Of a stretch of 64,000 nt of DNA, positions 1 through 7,732 are shown piece by piece. The notes beneath the pieces were generated by a model that made no database searches, was not told the origin of the DNA, and saw nothing but the letters and a program-made list of their open reading frames with translations. Position 1 is the first letter of the stretch, and every line of letters begins with the position of its first letter. The position numbers were made by a program, and so were the translations under genes. This stretch comes from Sphingopyxis sp. H050 (GTDB taxonomy: Bacteria; Pseudomonadota; Alphaproteobacteria; Sphingomonadales; Sphingomonadaceae): positions 161,741 through 225,740 of the forward strand of contig NZ_LNRZ01000007.1 in NCBI RefSeq assembly GCF_001468265.1, in the 5' to 3' direction.

Positions 1-1110
1 GGCGGACACGTCATTGGCGACGATCCAGTCGCAGCCCTTGCGCACAAGCTTGGCCTTGGCATGCGCGATGACGTCATTGGTTTCGGCGGCGAAGCCGATC
101 AACAGCGGCGGGCGCTGGGCGCTTTTCGCGACGCCAGCGAGAATATCGGGATTTTCGGCGAGCGCGAGCGGCGGGACGGCCCCACTGCCGTCCTTCTTGA
201 TCTTCTGCGGCGCCGTGTCGGCAGCGCGCCAGTCGGCGACGGCGGCGACCATGACCGCGGCATCGACGGGCAGGCCCTGTTCGACCTCGGCCGCCATTTC
301 GGTTGCGGTCTCGACGTCGACGCGGATCACGCCGGGGGGCGTCGGTAGATCGACGGGCCCCGCGATCAGCAGCACCTCGGCGCCGGCCTCGGCGGCAGCA
401 GCGGCAATCGCGAAGCCCTGTTTCCCGCTCGACCGGTTGGCGATGTAGCGCACCGGGTCGATCGGCTCGTGCGTCGGCCCGGCGGTGATCAGGATGCGGC
501 GGCCGAACAGCGGGCGATGGTTCGCGGGGGCAAAGTCAGGCTGGCCGGTCAGCGGGATCGGCGGCGGCGCGTCCTTCAGCGCCTTGTCGATCGCGTCCTT
601 GATCGCCTGCGGTTCGGGCAGGCGGCCGGGACCATATTCGCCGCATGCCATTTCGCCCTCGTCGGGCTCCATCACCGTCACGCCGTCGCCGCGCAGGGTC
701 GCGACATTGCGACGCGTTGCGGGGTGCAGCCACATGCGCACGTTCATCGCGGGCGCGGCGAGCACCGGCTTGTCGGTCGCCAGCAGTAAAGTGGTTGCCA
801 GATCGTCGGCGATGCCCGCCGCCATCTTTGCCAGCAGATCGGCGGTGGCGGGCGCGACGACGACAAGGTCGGCCTCGCGGCTCAGCTGGATATGCCCCAT
901 CTCGACCTCATCCTTCAGGTCGAAAAGATTTGTATATACTTTATTCTCGGACAGCGCGGCGAGGGTCAGCGGGGTCACGAATTGTTCACCGGCGCGGGTC
1001 AGGACGCAGCGGACGACATATCCCGACTTCCGGAGCAGGCGGACGAGCTCGATCGCCTTATAGGCCGCGATCCCGCCCCCGATGATCAGCAATATGCGCG
1101 GAGCGGCCAT
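1..1110 (-). CDS. coaBC: Bifunctional phosphopantothenoylcysteine decarboxylase/phosphopantothenate-cysteine ligase (3' end cut off)
   Basis: This enzyme makes 4'-phosphopantetheine for coenzyme A: the CoaB half joins cysteine to phosphopantothenate and the CoaC half decarboxylates the product using FMN. From the ATG at 1110 the frame stays open to base 1 (370 codons), so roughly 30-50 C-terminal residues of the ligase domain lie outside the window. The flavoprotein domain (about residues 5-180) shows IAAYK, the catalytic-type His73 in MGHIQL, the PAMNVRMW motif near 120-127 and the ACGEYGPGRL loop with its cysteine. The ligase domain starts near RILITAGPTHEPID with the NRSSGKQG motif. It is probably the last gene seen of a minus-strand run from ubiE. 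Confidence is high; only the length is uncertain. Confidence 0.95.
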   Translation of the reverse strand, partial: MAAPRILLIIGGGIAAYKAIELVRLLRKSGYVVRCVLTRAGEQFVTPLTLAALSENKVYTNLFDLKDEVEMGHIQLSREADLVVVAPATADLLAKMAAGIADDLATTLLLATDKPVLAAPAMNVRMWLHPATRRNVATLRGDGVTVMEPDEGEMACGEYGPGRLPEPQAIKDAIDKALKDAPPPIPLTGQPDFAPANHRPLFGRRILITAGPTHEPIDPVRYIANRSSGKQGFAIAAAAAEAGAEVLLIAGPVDLPTPPGVIRVDVETATEMAAEVEQGLPVDAAVMVAAVADWRAADTAPQKIKKDGSGAVPPLALAENPDILAGVAKSAQRPPLLIGFAAETNDVIAHAKAKLVRKGCDWIVANDVSA

Positions 1111-1161
1111 GCGGGTCCATTCTGTTCGCGAAACCGGAGGCCCGATTCCTTTGCCGCCTAG

Positions 1162-2271
1162 TTATGCCGAGCGGGGCGCCGGTTCAAGCAGCGGCGCTCT
1201 CAGCGCGCGGACGAGCGCGCCGAAGGCAGCAGGGGCAAAGACCAGCCCGACGAACAGGGTGGGGACGACGAGCATTCCCCAATAGTCGTTGTCGGGCCGG
1301 GCGAAGAGCATGAAGGCGGCGGCATAGCCGACCTGCACGATCAGGCCCAGTGTGCCGAGGCGCGAGCGCCACGTGAGCCAGCCGAGCAGCGCGAGCGGCA
1401 CGAGCACCGCGGCGACCCATTGCGGCGCGCCGAAGCGCAGCACCGAACTGTTGTGGACGAAGCGGATGTAATTGTTCCAGCCATTGAGCCCCATCCAGCC
1501 CGCGCCGCCGATATCGTCGGGGCGCACGACATCGGCAACCGCGGCCGCATGAAGCGCCAGTCCGGCGGCGAAAGCGATCCCGATCGTGACCCAGGCGGCG
1601 ACGGCTTTCCAGTTGCGGTCGATCAGCGCAACCAGGCCGAACAGCATAGCGACGGGCAGCACCGTCTCGCGGATCGCCAGCGCCGCAGCGATCACCGCCA
1701 TGGCCGCCCATGGCTTGTCGGGGCGGTGCAGCGCCAGCGCGATCGCAATCAGCACGCCGGCGATCACCTCATGCATCAGCACCCATTGGCCCGACATGAC
1801 CTGACCGAGGTTGATCGCGATCAGCAGCACGCCGAAGCGCGCATAAGCAGGCAGGCCGGCCTCGCTCGTCAATCGTCGGCGCCAGAGGATCAGCGCGATG
1901 AGGCCAAGCAGGCTTGTCATAACCGTCCCGGCGGGAAGGCCGATCTTGCTGAGCAGCGTTTCCAGCGTCGGCGGCCGCACCGCGACGAAGGGGCGGAGCG
2001 GATAGCCGTAGCGGCGATGCTCCTCGGCGACCGCCTCATAATAGGATTGCCCCTCCTCCATCTTGCGCAGCACTTTCAGGTACAGCGCGTGATCGCCGAT
2101 CATCCCCTCTTCCTTGGCCAGCAAAGGGGTTTCCATATTGAGCTGGCGCGGCGCGCGCTTCTCGACCATCCCGAGGATGATCAGCGCCGCAAGCAGCGCG
2201 AGCAGAAGCGCCGCGACCGGGCGCGAGACGCCCGCAAGGCGGCTCCAGCCGATCGTTTGCGCCCCGGTCAT
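1162..2271 (-). CDS. Polytopic membrane protein, possible GT-C-like glycosyltransferase
   Basis: The product is about 369 residues with some ten hydrophobic segments, the first right after the N-terminus and the rest spread to the C-terminus. A soluble loop after the first segment carries a YYEAVAEEHRRYGYPLRPF stretch followed by RPPTL. This layout, a short loop with tyrosine and arginine residues followed by a membrane bundle, resembles polyprenyl-phosphate-sugar-dependent (GT-C type) transferases, but I see no decisive catalytic motif. The ATG at 2271 overlaps the stop of the upstream GT2 gene by 4 nt (ATGA), so the two are almost certainly translationally coupled. A longer frame upstream exists but would run into the neighbouring gene. 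The likely role, inferred from the partner, is a surface glycan step using the lipid-linked sugar. Confidence 0.8.
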   Translation of the reverse strand: MTGAQTIGWSRLAGVSRPVAALLLALLAALIILGMVEKRAPRQLNMETPLLAKEEGMIGDHALYLKVLRKMEEGQSYYEAVAEEHRRYGYPLRPFVAVRPPTLETLLSKIGLPAGTVMTSLLGLIALILWRRRLTSEAGLPAYARFGVLLIAINLGQVMSGQWVLMHEVIAGVLIAIALALHRPDKPWAAMAVIAAALAIRETVLPVAMLFGLVALIDRNWKAVAAWVTIGIAFAAGLALHAAAVADVVRPDDIGGAGWMGLNGWNNYIRFVHNSSVLRFGAPQWVAAVLVPLALLGWLTWRSRLGTLGLIVQVGYAAAFMLFARPDNDYWGMLVVPTLFVGLVFAPAAFGALVRALRAPLLEPAPRSA

Positions 2272-3395
2272 TTTCGCCAAGTCAGCGCCGACGACATCGC
2301 GAAATTCCAGATCGCGCCGACGAGCACGCCGGCGACGCCCGCGACCCACCAGCGTTCGTCATGCCCGGCCATCCAGGTGCCGATGCCGATGTTGGCGACC
2401 GCGCCGAGCGCCGAGATCGCATAGAAGCTCGCCAGCCCGCCGAGGACGCGCCAGCCCTGGAGCTTGCGGTCGGCATAGGTGAAGCTGTTGTTGAGGAAGA
2501 AGTTGAACGCGATCGCGACGATGACCGCCCCGGTCTGCGCGGTCAGGAAGCTGTCGCCGAGGCCGAGCAGCGCGCGCAGCACCGCAAGATGGACGAAGAC
2601 GCCAAGCCCGCCGACCATCAGGAATTTGAGGAGGCGGACGGGGATGAACCGGCCGATCGTCTTGTCGGCGATCAGCTCGGCATATTCGGCGATCACGCGG
2701 ACGCCGATCTTGCTTTCGCCGGCCTCGCGGGTGCGGAACGTATAGGGGACTTCGGCGACCTTGAGAGCGGTTGGGCTCGACGCCAATATGTCGAGCAGGA
2801 TCTTGAAGCCGATCGCCGACAGGCGCGGCAACGCGCGTTCGAAGGCGTCGCGGCGCACTGCGAAAAAGCCGCTCATCGGGTCGCTGACATCGGTGCGGAG
2901 CGCGATCTGGCCGGCGCGGGTGGCGAGGCGGCTCATGCGGACGCGGCCCCGGTCCCAGTCGCCGGTGCCGCCGCCGTCGACATAGCGGGTGCCGACGGCG
3001 ATTTCGGCGCCATCCTTTTCAATCGCGTCGATCAGCCGGGGCAGCGCGTCTTCGCTGTGCTGGAGGTCGCCGTCCATCACTGCGATCACCGGCGCGGCGG
3101 TTGCGAGAATGCCCTCGATCACCGCCGACGACAGCCCGCGGCGGCCGACGCGCTGGACGACGCGGACGTGGCGCGAGGAGCGGCCGATGCGGCGCACGAG
3201 ATCGCTGGTGCCGTCGGGCGAATTATCGTCGACGAACACGACTTCCCAGCCGCGCCCGGCGAGGACGACCGACAATCTCTCGATCAGCTTCTCGACATTG
3301 GCGGCTTCGTTGAGCGTCGGCACCACGACGGCGACTTCGAGCGGAAGCGTGTCGACCGGAAGGATCGGGTCGGCGAGAAATCTGTCGTGGCGCAT
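2268..3395 (-). CDS. GT2 family polyprenyl-phosphate glycosyltransferase fused to a GtrA domain
   Basis: The first ~240 residues are a dolichol-phosphate-mannose-synthase-like GT2 domain: VVVPTLNEAANVEKL, the VVFVDDNSPDGT nucleotide-sugar motif, VMDGDLQHSED as the metal-binding DxD-type motif, and SGFFAVRRDAF. The last ~130 residues form a GtrA-like bundle of four membrane segments, with the aromatic-rich NFFLNNSFTYADRK typical of that family. Together they would transfer a sugar from a nucleotide to polyprenyl phosphate and help present it across the inner membrane. The gene is 375 residues from the ATG at 3395 and overlaps the downstream membrane-protein gene by 4 nt, forming a small glycan module. 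The sugar and acceptor are not known. Confidence 0.9.
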   Translation of the reverse strand: MRHDRFLADPILPVDTLPLEVAVVVPTLNEAANVEKLIERLSVVLAGRGWEVVFVDDNSPDGTSDLVRRIGRSSRHVRVVQRVGRRGLSSAVIEGILATAAPVIAVMDGDLQHSEDALPRLIDAIEKDGAEIAVGTRYVDGGGTGDWDRGRVRMSRLATRAGQIALRTDVSDPMSGFFAVRRDAFERALPRLSAIGFKILLDILASSPTALKVAEVPYTFRTREAGESKIGVRVIAEYAELIADKTIGRFIPVRLLKFLMVGGLGVFVHLAVLRALLGLGDSFLTAQTGAVIVAIAFNFFLNNSFTYADRKLQGWRVLGGLASFYAISALGAVANIGIGTWMAGHDERWWVAGVAGVLVGAIWNFAMSSALTWRK

Positions 3396-3495
3396 GAACC
3401 CTCGGTTTGTGCCGGACGACGGTCCGGGGTTTGTCGAGGATCCGCCCTAGCGAAACAGGGTAAATATCCGGTAACCAGAGATGGGGAAGTGCCGC

Positions 3496-5040
3496 TCAGC
3501 CAAGCCATTGCAGCAGGCCGGCGCCCGCGGCCGCGCCGAGGATCGCGGTCAGCGCATAGCGCCACCATGTCCGCCGTTCGCTCTTGTCCCACATCAGCCT
3601 GATGTCGGGCAGCGGCGGCGCCGGCGGCGCGGCGCCCTTGCGGGGCAATTGCTCGTCGAGGCGGCGGATGATGTCGGGGATCAGCGCCAGCGTCTTGCCC
3701 TGTTCGCGCAGGCCGTCGGCGAGCGCGGCTTCGGGGCCGAGCTCGTCGCGGATCCATTCGCGCACGAAGGGACCCGAGACGTCCCACATGTTGATCTTGG
3801 GATTAAGCATCGTCGCGACGCCCTCGACCATCACCATCGTCTTTTGCAGCAGCAGCAGGTGCGGCTGCGTCTGCATGTCGAAGTCGCGCGTGATCGCGAA
3901 CAGCCCGTCGAGCATCTGGCCGACCGAAAGTTCGCTCACCGGCTTGCCGCGCATCGGCTCGCCGACTGCGCGGAGCGCCGTCGCGAATTCCTCGACGCTG
4001 TGGTAATCGGGCACATATTGGGCCTCGAAATGGATTTCGGCGACGCGGCGGTAGTTGCCCGTGGTCAACCCGTAGAGGATTTCGGCGAGCCAATAGCGCG
4101 CCTGCCGGTTGATCCGTCCCATGATGCCGAAATCGACGGCAGCAATCGTGCCGTCAGCCTTCACGAACAAATTGCCCTGGTGTATGTCGGCGTGGAAGAA
4201 GCCTTCGGCGATCGCCTGGCGGAGGAAGGCGTTGACCAGGTTCGCCGACAGCTTCTCCATATCGTGTCCAGCGGCAATCAGCGCCTCGCGATGCGAAATC
4301 TTGATCCCGTCGATCCAGCTCATCGTCATCACGCGGCTGGCGGTGCGGTCCCAGTCGATCGCGGGAATTTCATAGGTTGGCACGCCGACCATCGCGTCGG
4401 CGAGTTCGGACGCCGAGGCCGCCTCGCGCCTGAGGTCGAGCTCGCGCAGCGTCCAGCGGCGGAAATTGGCTATCACCTCGCGCGGGCGCAGCCGCTTCGC
4501 TTCGCCGCCGAAAGCCTCGAGATGGGCGGCCGCCCATTCATAGGTTTCGATATCGCGCGCGAACTGCTTGTCGATGCCGGGGCGGCGGACCTTGACCGCC
4601 ACCTTACGGCCGTCGGTCGTCACCGCGCGGTGGACCTGTGCGATCGAAGCCGAGCCGACGGGTTCGGGATCGAATTCCCTGTAGAGGCTTTCCAGCGGGA
4701 CTTCGAAGACCGTCTCGATCTCCTGCCGGATACGCTCGAACGCGACGGGCGCGAGGGCATCCTGCAGGCTCAGAAGGTTGCGCGCAGCGTCTTCGCCGAC
4801 GAGGTCGGGGCGCGTCGCGAGCGTCTGGCCGAGCTTGACCGCGGCGGGGCCGATCGCCTGGAACGCCGCGGCATAGTCAGGTATTTTCGGCTGGATCGTG
4901 CCGAGCCGCGCGATCCTGCACAGCCGCTTGACCCCCGGCGGGGTCTGCGGCGCCGTCTCGATCCCGCGCAGCGCCCCGTGGCGCGCGAGGATGCGGCCCC
5001 ACTTCAGCAGGCGGACGATATGGGTGACGGGTCGGGTCAT
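3496..5040 (-). CDS. ubiB: UbiB family ubiquinone biosynthesis atypical kinase/ATPase
   Basis: UbiB (Coq8/ADCK family) is a membrane-bound atypical kinase-like ATPase needed for ubiquinone production. The 514-residue product shows the family's KxGQ signature (VKLGQTLATRPDL), the alanine-containing nucleotide loop GSASIAQVHRA in place of a normal glycine-rich loop, the VAVKVRRPGI lysine, and a DFG motif (AAVDFGIMGR). The C-terminal ~25 residues are a hydrophobic membrane anchor, as in other bacterial UbiB proteins. It sits directly downstream of ubiE on the same strand, separated only by a palindromic repeat, which supports a joint role in quinone synthesis. Length and motifs are normal. Confidence 0.95.
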   Translation of the reverse strand: MTRPVTHIVRLLKWGRILARHGALRGIETAPQTPPGVKRLCRIARLGTIQPKIPDYAAAFQAIGPAAVKLGQTLATRPDLVGEDAARNLLSLQDALAPVAFERIRQEIETVFEVPLESLYREFDPEPVGSASIAQVHRAVTTDGRKVAVKVRRPGIDKQFARDIETYEWAAAHLEAFGGEAKRLRPREVIANFRRWTLRELDLRREAASASELADAMVGVPTYEIPAIDWDRTASRVMTMSWIDGIKISHREALIAAGHDMEKLSANLVNAFLRQAIAEGFFHADIHQGNLFVKADGTIAAVDFGIMGRINRQARYWLAEILYGLTTGNYRRVAEIHFEAQYVPDYHSVEEFATALRAVGEPMRGKPVSELSVGQMLDGLFAITRDFDMQTQPHLLLLQKTMVMVEGVATMLNPKINMWDVSGPFVREWIRDELGPEAALADGLREQGKTLALIPDIIRRLDEQLPRKGAAPPAPPLPDIRLMWDKSERRTWWRYALTAILGAAAGAGLLQWLG

Positions 5041-5047
5041 GCGCAGT

Positions 5048-5144
5048 CCCCCTCCCGCTTGCGGGAGGGGCTAGGGGAGGGCATGTCGAAGTCGGCGCTG
5101 TCCAAACAGGCCCTCCCCCGACCCCTCCCGCAGGCGGGAGGGGA
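5048..5144. repeat. Dispersed palindromic element, type A copy 1
   Basis: This ~97-bp element sits between ubiE and ubiB. It begins with CCCCTCCCGCTTGCGGGAGG and ends with an inverted version of the same core, so it contains two short hairpins and an overall inverted repeat around a variable centre. A second copy of the same design lies at 18449-18545. It resembles REP-like intergenic elements. It could act as an mRNA stabiliser or attenuator between the two ubi genes, but that is inference. Confidence 0.85.
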
Positions 5145-5161
5145 GAAGCTAGAGCCGGCTC

Positions 5162-5899
5162 TCACGCTTTCCACCCGCTGTGAATCGCGACGAGGCCGCC
5201 CATGATCGGCTCGACCTTCACCGCCGTGAAACCCGCGTCGCGGATCATCCGCGCAAACTCGGGCATCGGCGGGAAACGGCGGATCGATTCGATCAGATAG
5301 CGATAGCTGTCCTCGTCATCGGCGATCAGCTTGCCGAGCTTCGGCACCAGATGGTGCGAGTAAGCATCATAGGCCTGCGCGAAACCCGGCCATTCGTTGG
5401 TAGAGAATTCGAGACAGAAGAAACGCCCGCCATAGCGCAGCACGCGGTGCGCTTCCTTGAGCGCAGCGGGAATGTCGGTCACGTTGCGGATGCCGAACGC
5501 GATCGTATAGGCGTCGAAAAACTGGTCGGGGAAGGACAGCTTCTCGGCATTCTGTTCGGACCAGACGAGGCTGTTGATGCCGCGCTCCGCCGCGCGCTCC
5601 ACGCCGACGCCGAGCATGTCCGGGTTGATATCCGCGACCGTGATGCTCGCGCCCGAACGCTCCAGCCGGAAAGCGATGTCGCCGGTGCCGCCCGCCATGT
5701 CGAGGATCGTCTCGCCCGCGCGCGGTTTCACGCGGCGCACAAAGCGGTCCTTCCACAGGCGGTGCATGCCCCCTGACATGGCGTCGTTCATGATGTCATA
5801 TTTGCGCGCGACGCGGCTGAACACCTCGCCGACCATCGCGGTCTTCTCGCCCGCCGGGACTTGCTCATAACCGAAGCTGACGGTGTCGGGGGTGGGCAT
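5162..5899 (-). CDS. ubiE: 2-methoxy-6-polyprenyl-1,4-benzoquinol/demethylmenaquinone C-methyltransferase
   Basis: UbiE performs the SAM-dependent C-methylation in ubiquinone (and menaquinone) synthesis. The 245-residue product has the family start FGYEQVPAGEKTAMVGEVF, the VARKYDIMNDAMSGGMHRLW block, the SAM-binding loop ILDMAGGTGDIAFRL and the C-terminal HSGWKA tail. The start was placed at the ATG at 5899, which gives a normal family length; the open frame continues upstream into the mutM region but that extension is antisense to mutM. It is divergent from mutM with 93 bp between the starts, so both promoters must sit in that gap. ubiB follows downstream. Confidence 0.96.
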   Translation of the reverse strand: MPTPDTVSFGYEQVPAGEKTAMVGEVFSRVARKYDIMNDAMSGGMHRLWKDRFVRRVKPRAGETILDMAGGTGDIAFRLERSGASITVADINPDMLGVGVERAAERGINSLVWSEQNAEKLSFPDQFFDAYTIAFGIRNVTDIPAALKEAHRVLRYGGRFFCLEFSTNEWPGFAQAYDAYSHHLVPKLGKLIADDEDSYRYLIESIRRFPPMPEFARMIRDAGFTAVKVEPIMGGLVAIHSGWKA

Positions 5900-5992
5900 G
5901 GGGTGTGCGCCTTTGCGGGGAGGAGATGTATTGCGTCGGCCTTTAGCGGGGCCTTGTCGCGCGCGCAAATGGCGCGTAGCCGGATCGGCGAT

Positions 5993-6805
5993 ATGCCCGA
6001 GCTTCCCGAAGTCGAAACCACCGTTCGCGGCCTTGCGCCCTTCCTCGAAGGGCAGCGGCTCGCCACGGTGATGACATTCCGTCCCGATCTGCGCCGCCCC
6101 TTCCCGGCCGACCTTGCGCAGCGGCTGACCGGCGCGACCGTCACAAGCCTGTCGCGCCGCGCAAAATATGGCGTCATCTCGACCGACCGCGACGATCATA
6201 TGATCTTTCACCTCGGCATGTCGGGACGCTGGCGGACCGAAGGCGGCGCGGCGGGAAAGCACGACCATCTCCTGCTCGAAACGGGGGCGGGGCACCGATT
6301 GTTCCTGCACGATCCGCGGCGTTTCGGATCGGTCGATCTGGTGAGCGGCGATCCGCTGACGCTGTTCCCGGCGTTCGTGACGCTGGGGCCGGAGCCGCTG
6401 TCGGATGCGTTCGACGCAGCTTATCTCGCCGAGGCGCTGGCCGGGCGCCGCGCGCCGATAAAGGCGATGCTGCTCGACCAGACCGTCGTCGCCGGCCTTG
6501 GTAATATCTATGTTTGCGAGGCGCTCAACATGGCGAAGATTTCGCCGTTGAAGCCCGGGGCGGACGTGTCGAGAGCCAGGCTCGCGGCTCTCGTACCCGC
6601 GATCAAAGATGTGTTGATCGCTTCGATTGCCGCGGGCGGCTCGACCTTGCGCGACTTTCTGAGTCCGGAGGGCGACCTTGGCTATTTCGCCAAGGACTGG
6701 CGCGTCTATGGCCGCGAAGGTGAGCAATGCGAATGCGGCGGCACGATCACTCGCGTCGTGCAGAGCGGGCGGTCGACCTTTTACTGTCCGAAATGCCAGC
6801 GTTAG
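5993..6805 (+). CDS. mutM: Formamidopyrimidine-DNA glycosylase (8-oxoguanine repair)
   Basis: MutM/Fpg removes 8-oxoguanine and ring-opened purines and cleaves the strand at the abasic site. The ATG at 5993 gives the invariant start MPELPEVETTVRGL, whose Pro1 (after Met removal) and following Glu are catalytic; the RRAKYG lysine is near residue 57. The product is 270 residues, standard length. The C-terminal zinc finger is unusual: the first two cysteines are spaced CxC (EQCECGG) instead of the common CxxC, while the second pair (FYCPKCQR) is normal. I have seen this shortening as plausible for sphingomonads but cannot verify it. It is divergent from ubiE and upstream of rpsT. Confidence 0.96.
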   Translation: MPELPEVETTVRGLAPFLEGQRLATVMTFRPDLRRPFPADLAQRLTGATVTSLSRRAKYGVISTDRDDHMIFHLGMSGRWRTEGGAAGKHDHLLLETGAGHRLFLHDPRRFGSVDLVSGDPLTLFPAFVTLGPEPLSDAFDAAYLAEALAGRRAPIKAMLLDQTVVAGLGNIYVCEALNMAKISPLKPGADVSRARLAALVPAIKDVLIASIAAGGSTLRDFLSPEGDLGYFAKDWRVYGREGEQCECGGTITRVVQSGRSTFYCPKCQR

Positions 6806-6818
6806 GGGCTGTTCCCGG

Positions 6819-6847
6819 TTGACCCCAAGGGGCATTCTGGCTATGGG
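6819..6847 (+). promoter_or_regulatory. Probable sigma70-type promoter for rpsT
   Basis: TTGACC at 6819-6824 and TATGGG at 6842-6847 are separated by 17 nt, the ideal spacing, and lie ~135 nt upstream of the rpsT start. The match to the -35 hexamer is 5/6; the -10 is weaker. Pure sequence inference. Confidence 0.4.
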
Positions 6848-6982
6848 CGCACCCTTCGAGCAGGGTCCGGTCGTCCGGAACCGGCCGCATCCGGACATTG
6901 ATTCGCTGCATATGCGCGATTCGGCTGCTCCGATGAGGCTGCGCTCCGACCATGTAGACCGTTTGAAAGACTAGAGGAATTT

Positions 6983-7246
6983 ATGGCCAATACGCCGCAG
7001 GCAAAGAAGCGCATCCGCCGCAACCAGGCGCGTGCCACCGTGAACAAGAATCGCGTCTCGCGCATCCGCACGCTGGTCAAGAAGGTCGAAGCCGCCGTTG
7101 CTTCTGGCGACAAGGACGCCGCCGCGACTGCACTGAAGGCTGCGCAGCCCGAAATGGCGCGCGGCGTTGCCAAGGGTGTGCTGCACAAGAACACCGTGGC
7201 GCGCAAGTTCTCGCGCCTGACGAAGAGCGTCAACGCGATCGCCTAA
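6983..7246 (+). CDS. rpsT: 30S ribosomal protein S20
   Basis: S20 binds 16S rRNA and assists 30S assembly. The 87-residue product begins [23 protein letters not shown], the conserved basic start of S20, and keeps the lysine/alanine-rich helical character ([20 protein letters not shown]). The 177-bp leader downstream of mutM holds a candidate promoter and an AGAGGAATTT ribosome-binding region just before the ATG. A very strong terminator follows 17 nt after the stop. rpsT just upstream of dnaA is an arrangement I recognise from this group of bacteria. Confidence 0.97.
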   Translation: MANTPQAKKRIRRNQARATVNKNRVSRIRTLVKKVEAAVASGDKDAAATALKAAQPEMARGVAKGVLHKNTVARKFSRLTKSVNAIA

Positions 7247-7263
7247 AGGCGATTGTCCCGAAA

Positions 7264-7316
7264 GGGCACAAAAAAGGACCCGCGGCCGAACGGCTCGCGG
7301 GTCCTTTTTTGTGCCC
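7264..7316 (+). terminator. Rho-independent terminator after rpsT
   Basis: A perfect 21-bp inverted repeat (7264-7284 with 7296-7316) encloses an 11-nt loop; the stem contains an A6 run on one arm and a T6 run on the other, so the CG-rich inner hairpin (GGACCCGCG/CGCGGGTCC) is followed by TTTTTT in either direction. Confidence 0.93.
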
Positions 7317-7318
7317 CG

Positions 7319-7732
7319 CTTTATGACTCCGCGGTGGCACTTGTGTTGCATCGCGGTAAGTCACGGAATTACGGCGATTCGCTGCCATGCCCGGGATTGC
7401 TGTAATTAAGTGTATGAAAATATTGAATAAAAATAGACGCTGACGTGTTTCCGTCCCCCCGGGGGAGTCAAGATTTTTATTTCAGTATTTTTACACCCGC
7501 CGGTCTTGATCGACTCGCTCCGCCTTGCCTAGACAGAGGTGTCGTCGGCCTTCGCCGTCGGCCGCCACATCGACATGATTCGTGTTCTTTCGGACAGCTG
7601 TCCGGGACAAGATGCTTGCGTCCCGAGCGCAGGCTCGACGGATAGGTGTGCCGCGGCCGCGCGAAGTGTCCCGGACGGTGGGGGACTTCGAGAGGGCGAC
7701 GCGGCGTGATTCAGGGCAGGGACGGGTATGGC
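7319..7732 (+). promoter_or_regulatory. dnaA upstream region with AT-rich stretches
   Basis: This ~410-bp gap between rpsT and dnaA contains no convincing gene. Two stretches, about 7395-7440 and 7468-7500, are markedly AT-rich against the surrounding GC-rich DNA (for example GTAATTAAGTG and ATTTTTATTTCAG). They could hold the dnaA promoter or a helically unstable element. I found no clear DnaA box (TTATNCACA) cluster, so calling it an origin is not justified. The 3' part (7500-7732) looks like a GC-rich leader. Confidence 0.4.

Noticed and set aside
5900..6898. Upstream extension of the ubiE frame over mutM
   Set aside because: The ubiE family begins at the ATG at 5899; the extension is antisense to mutM.
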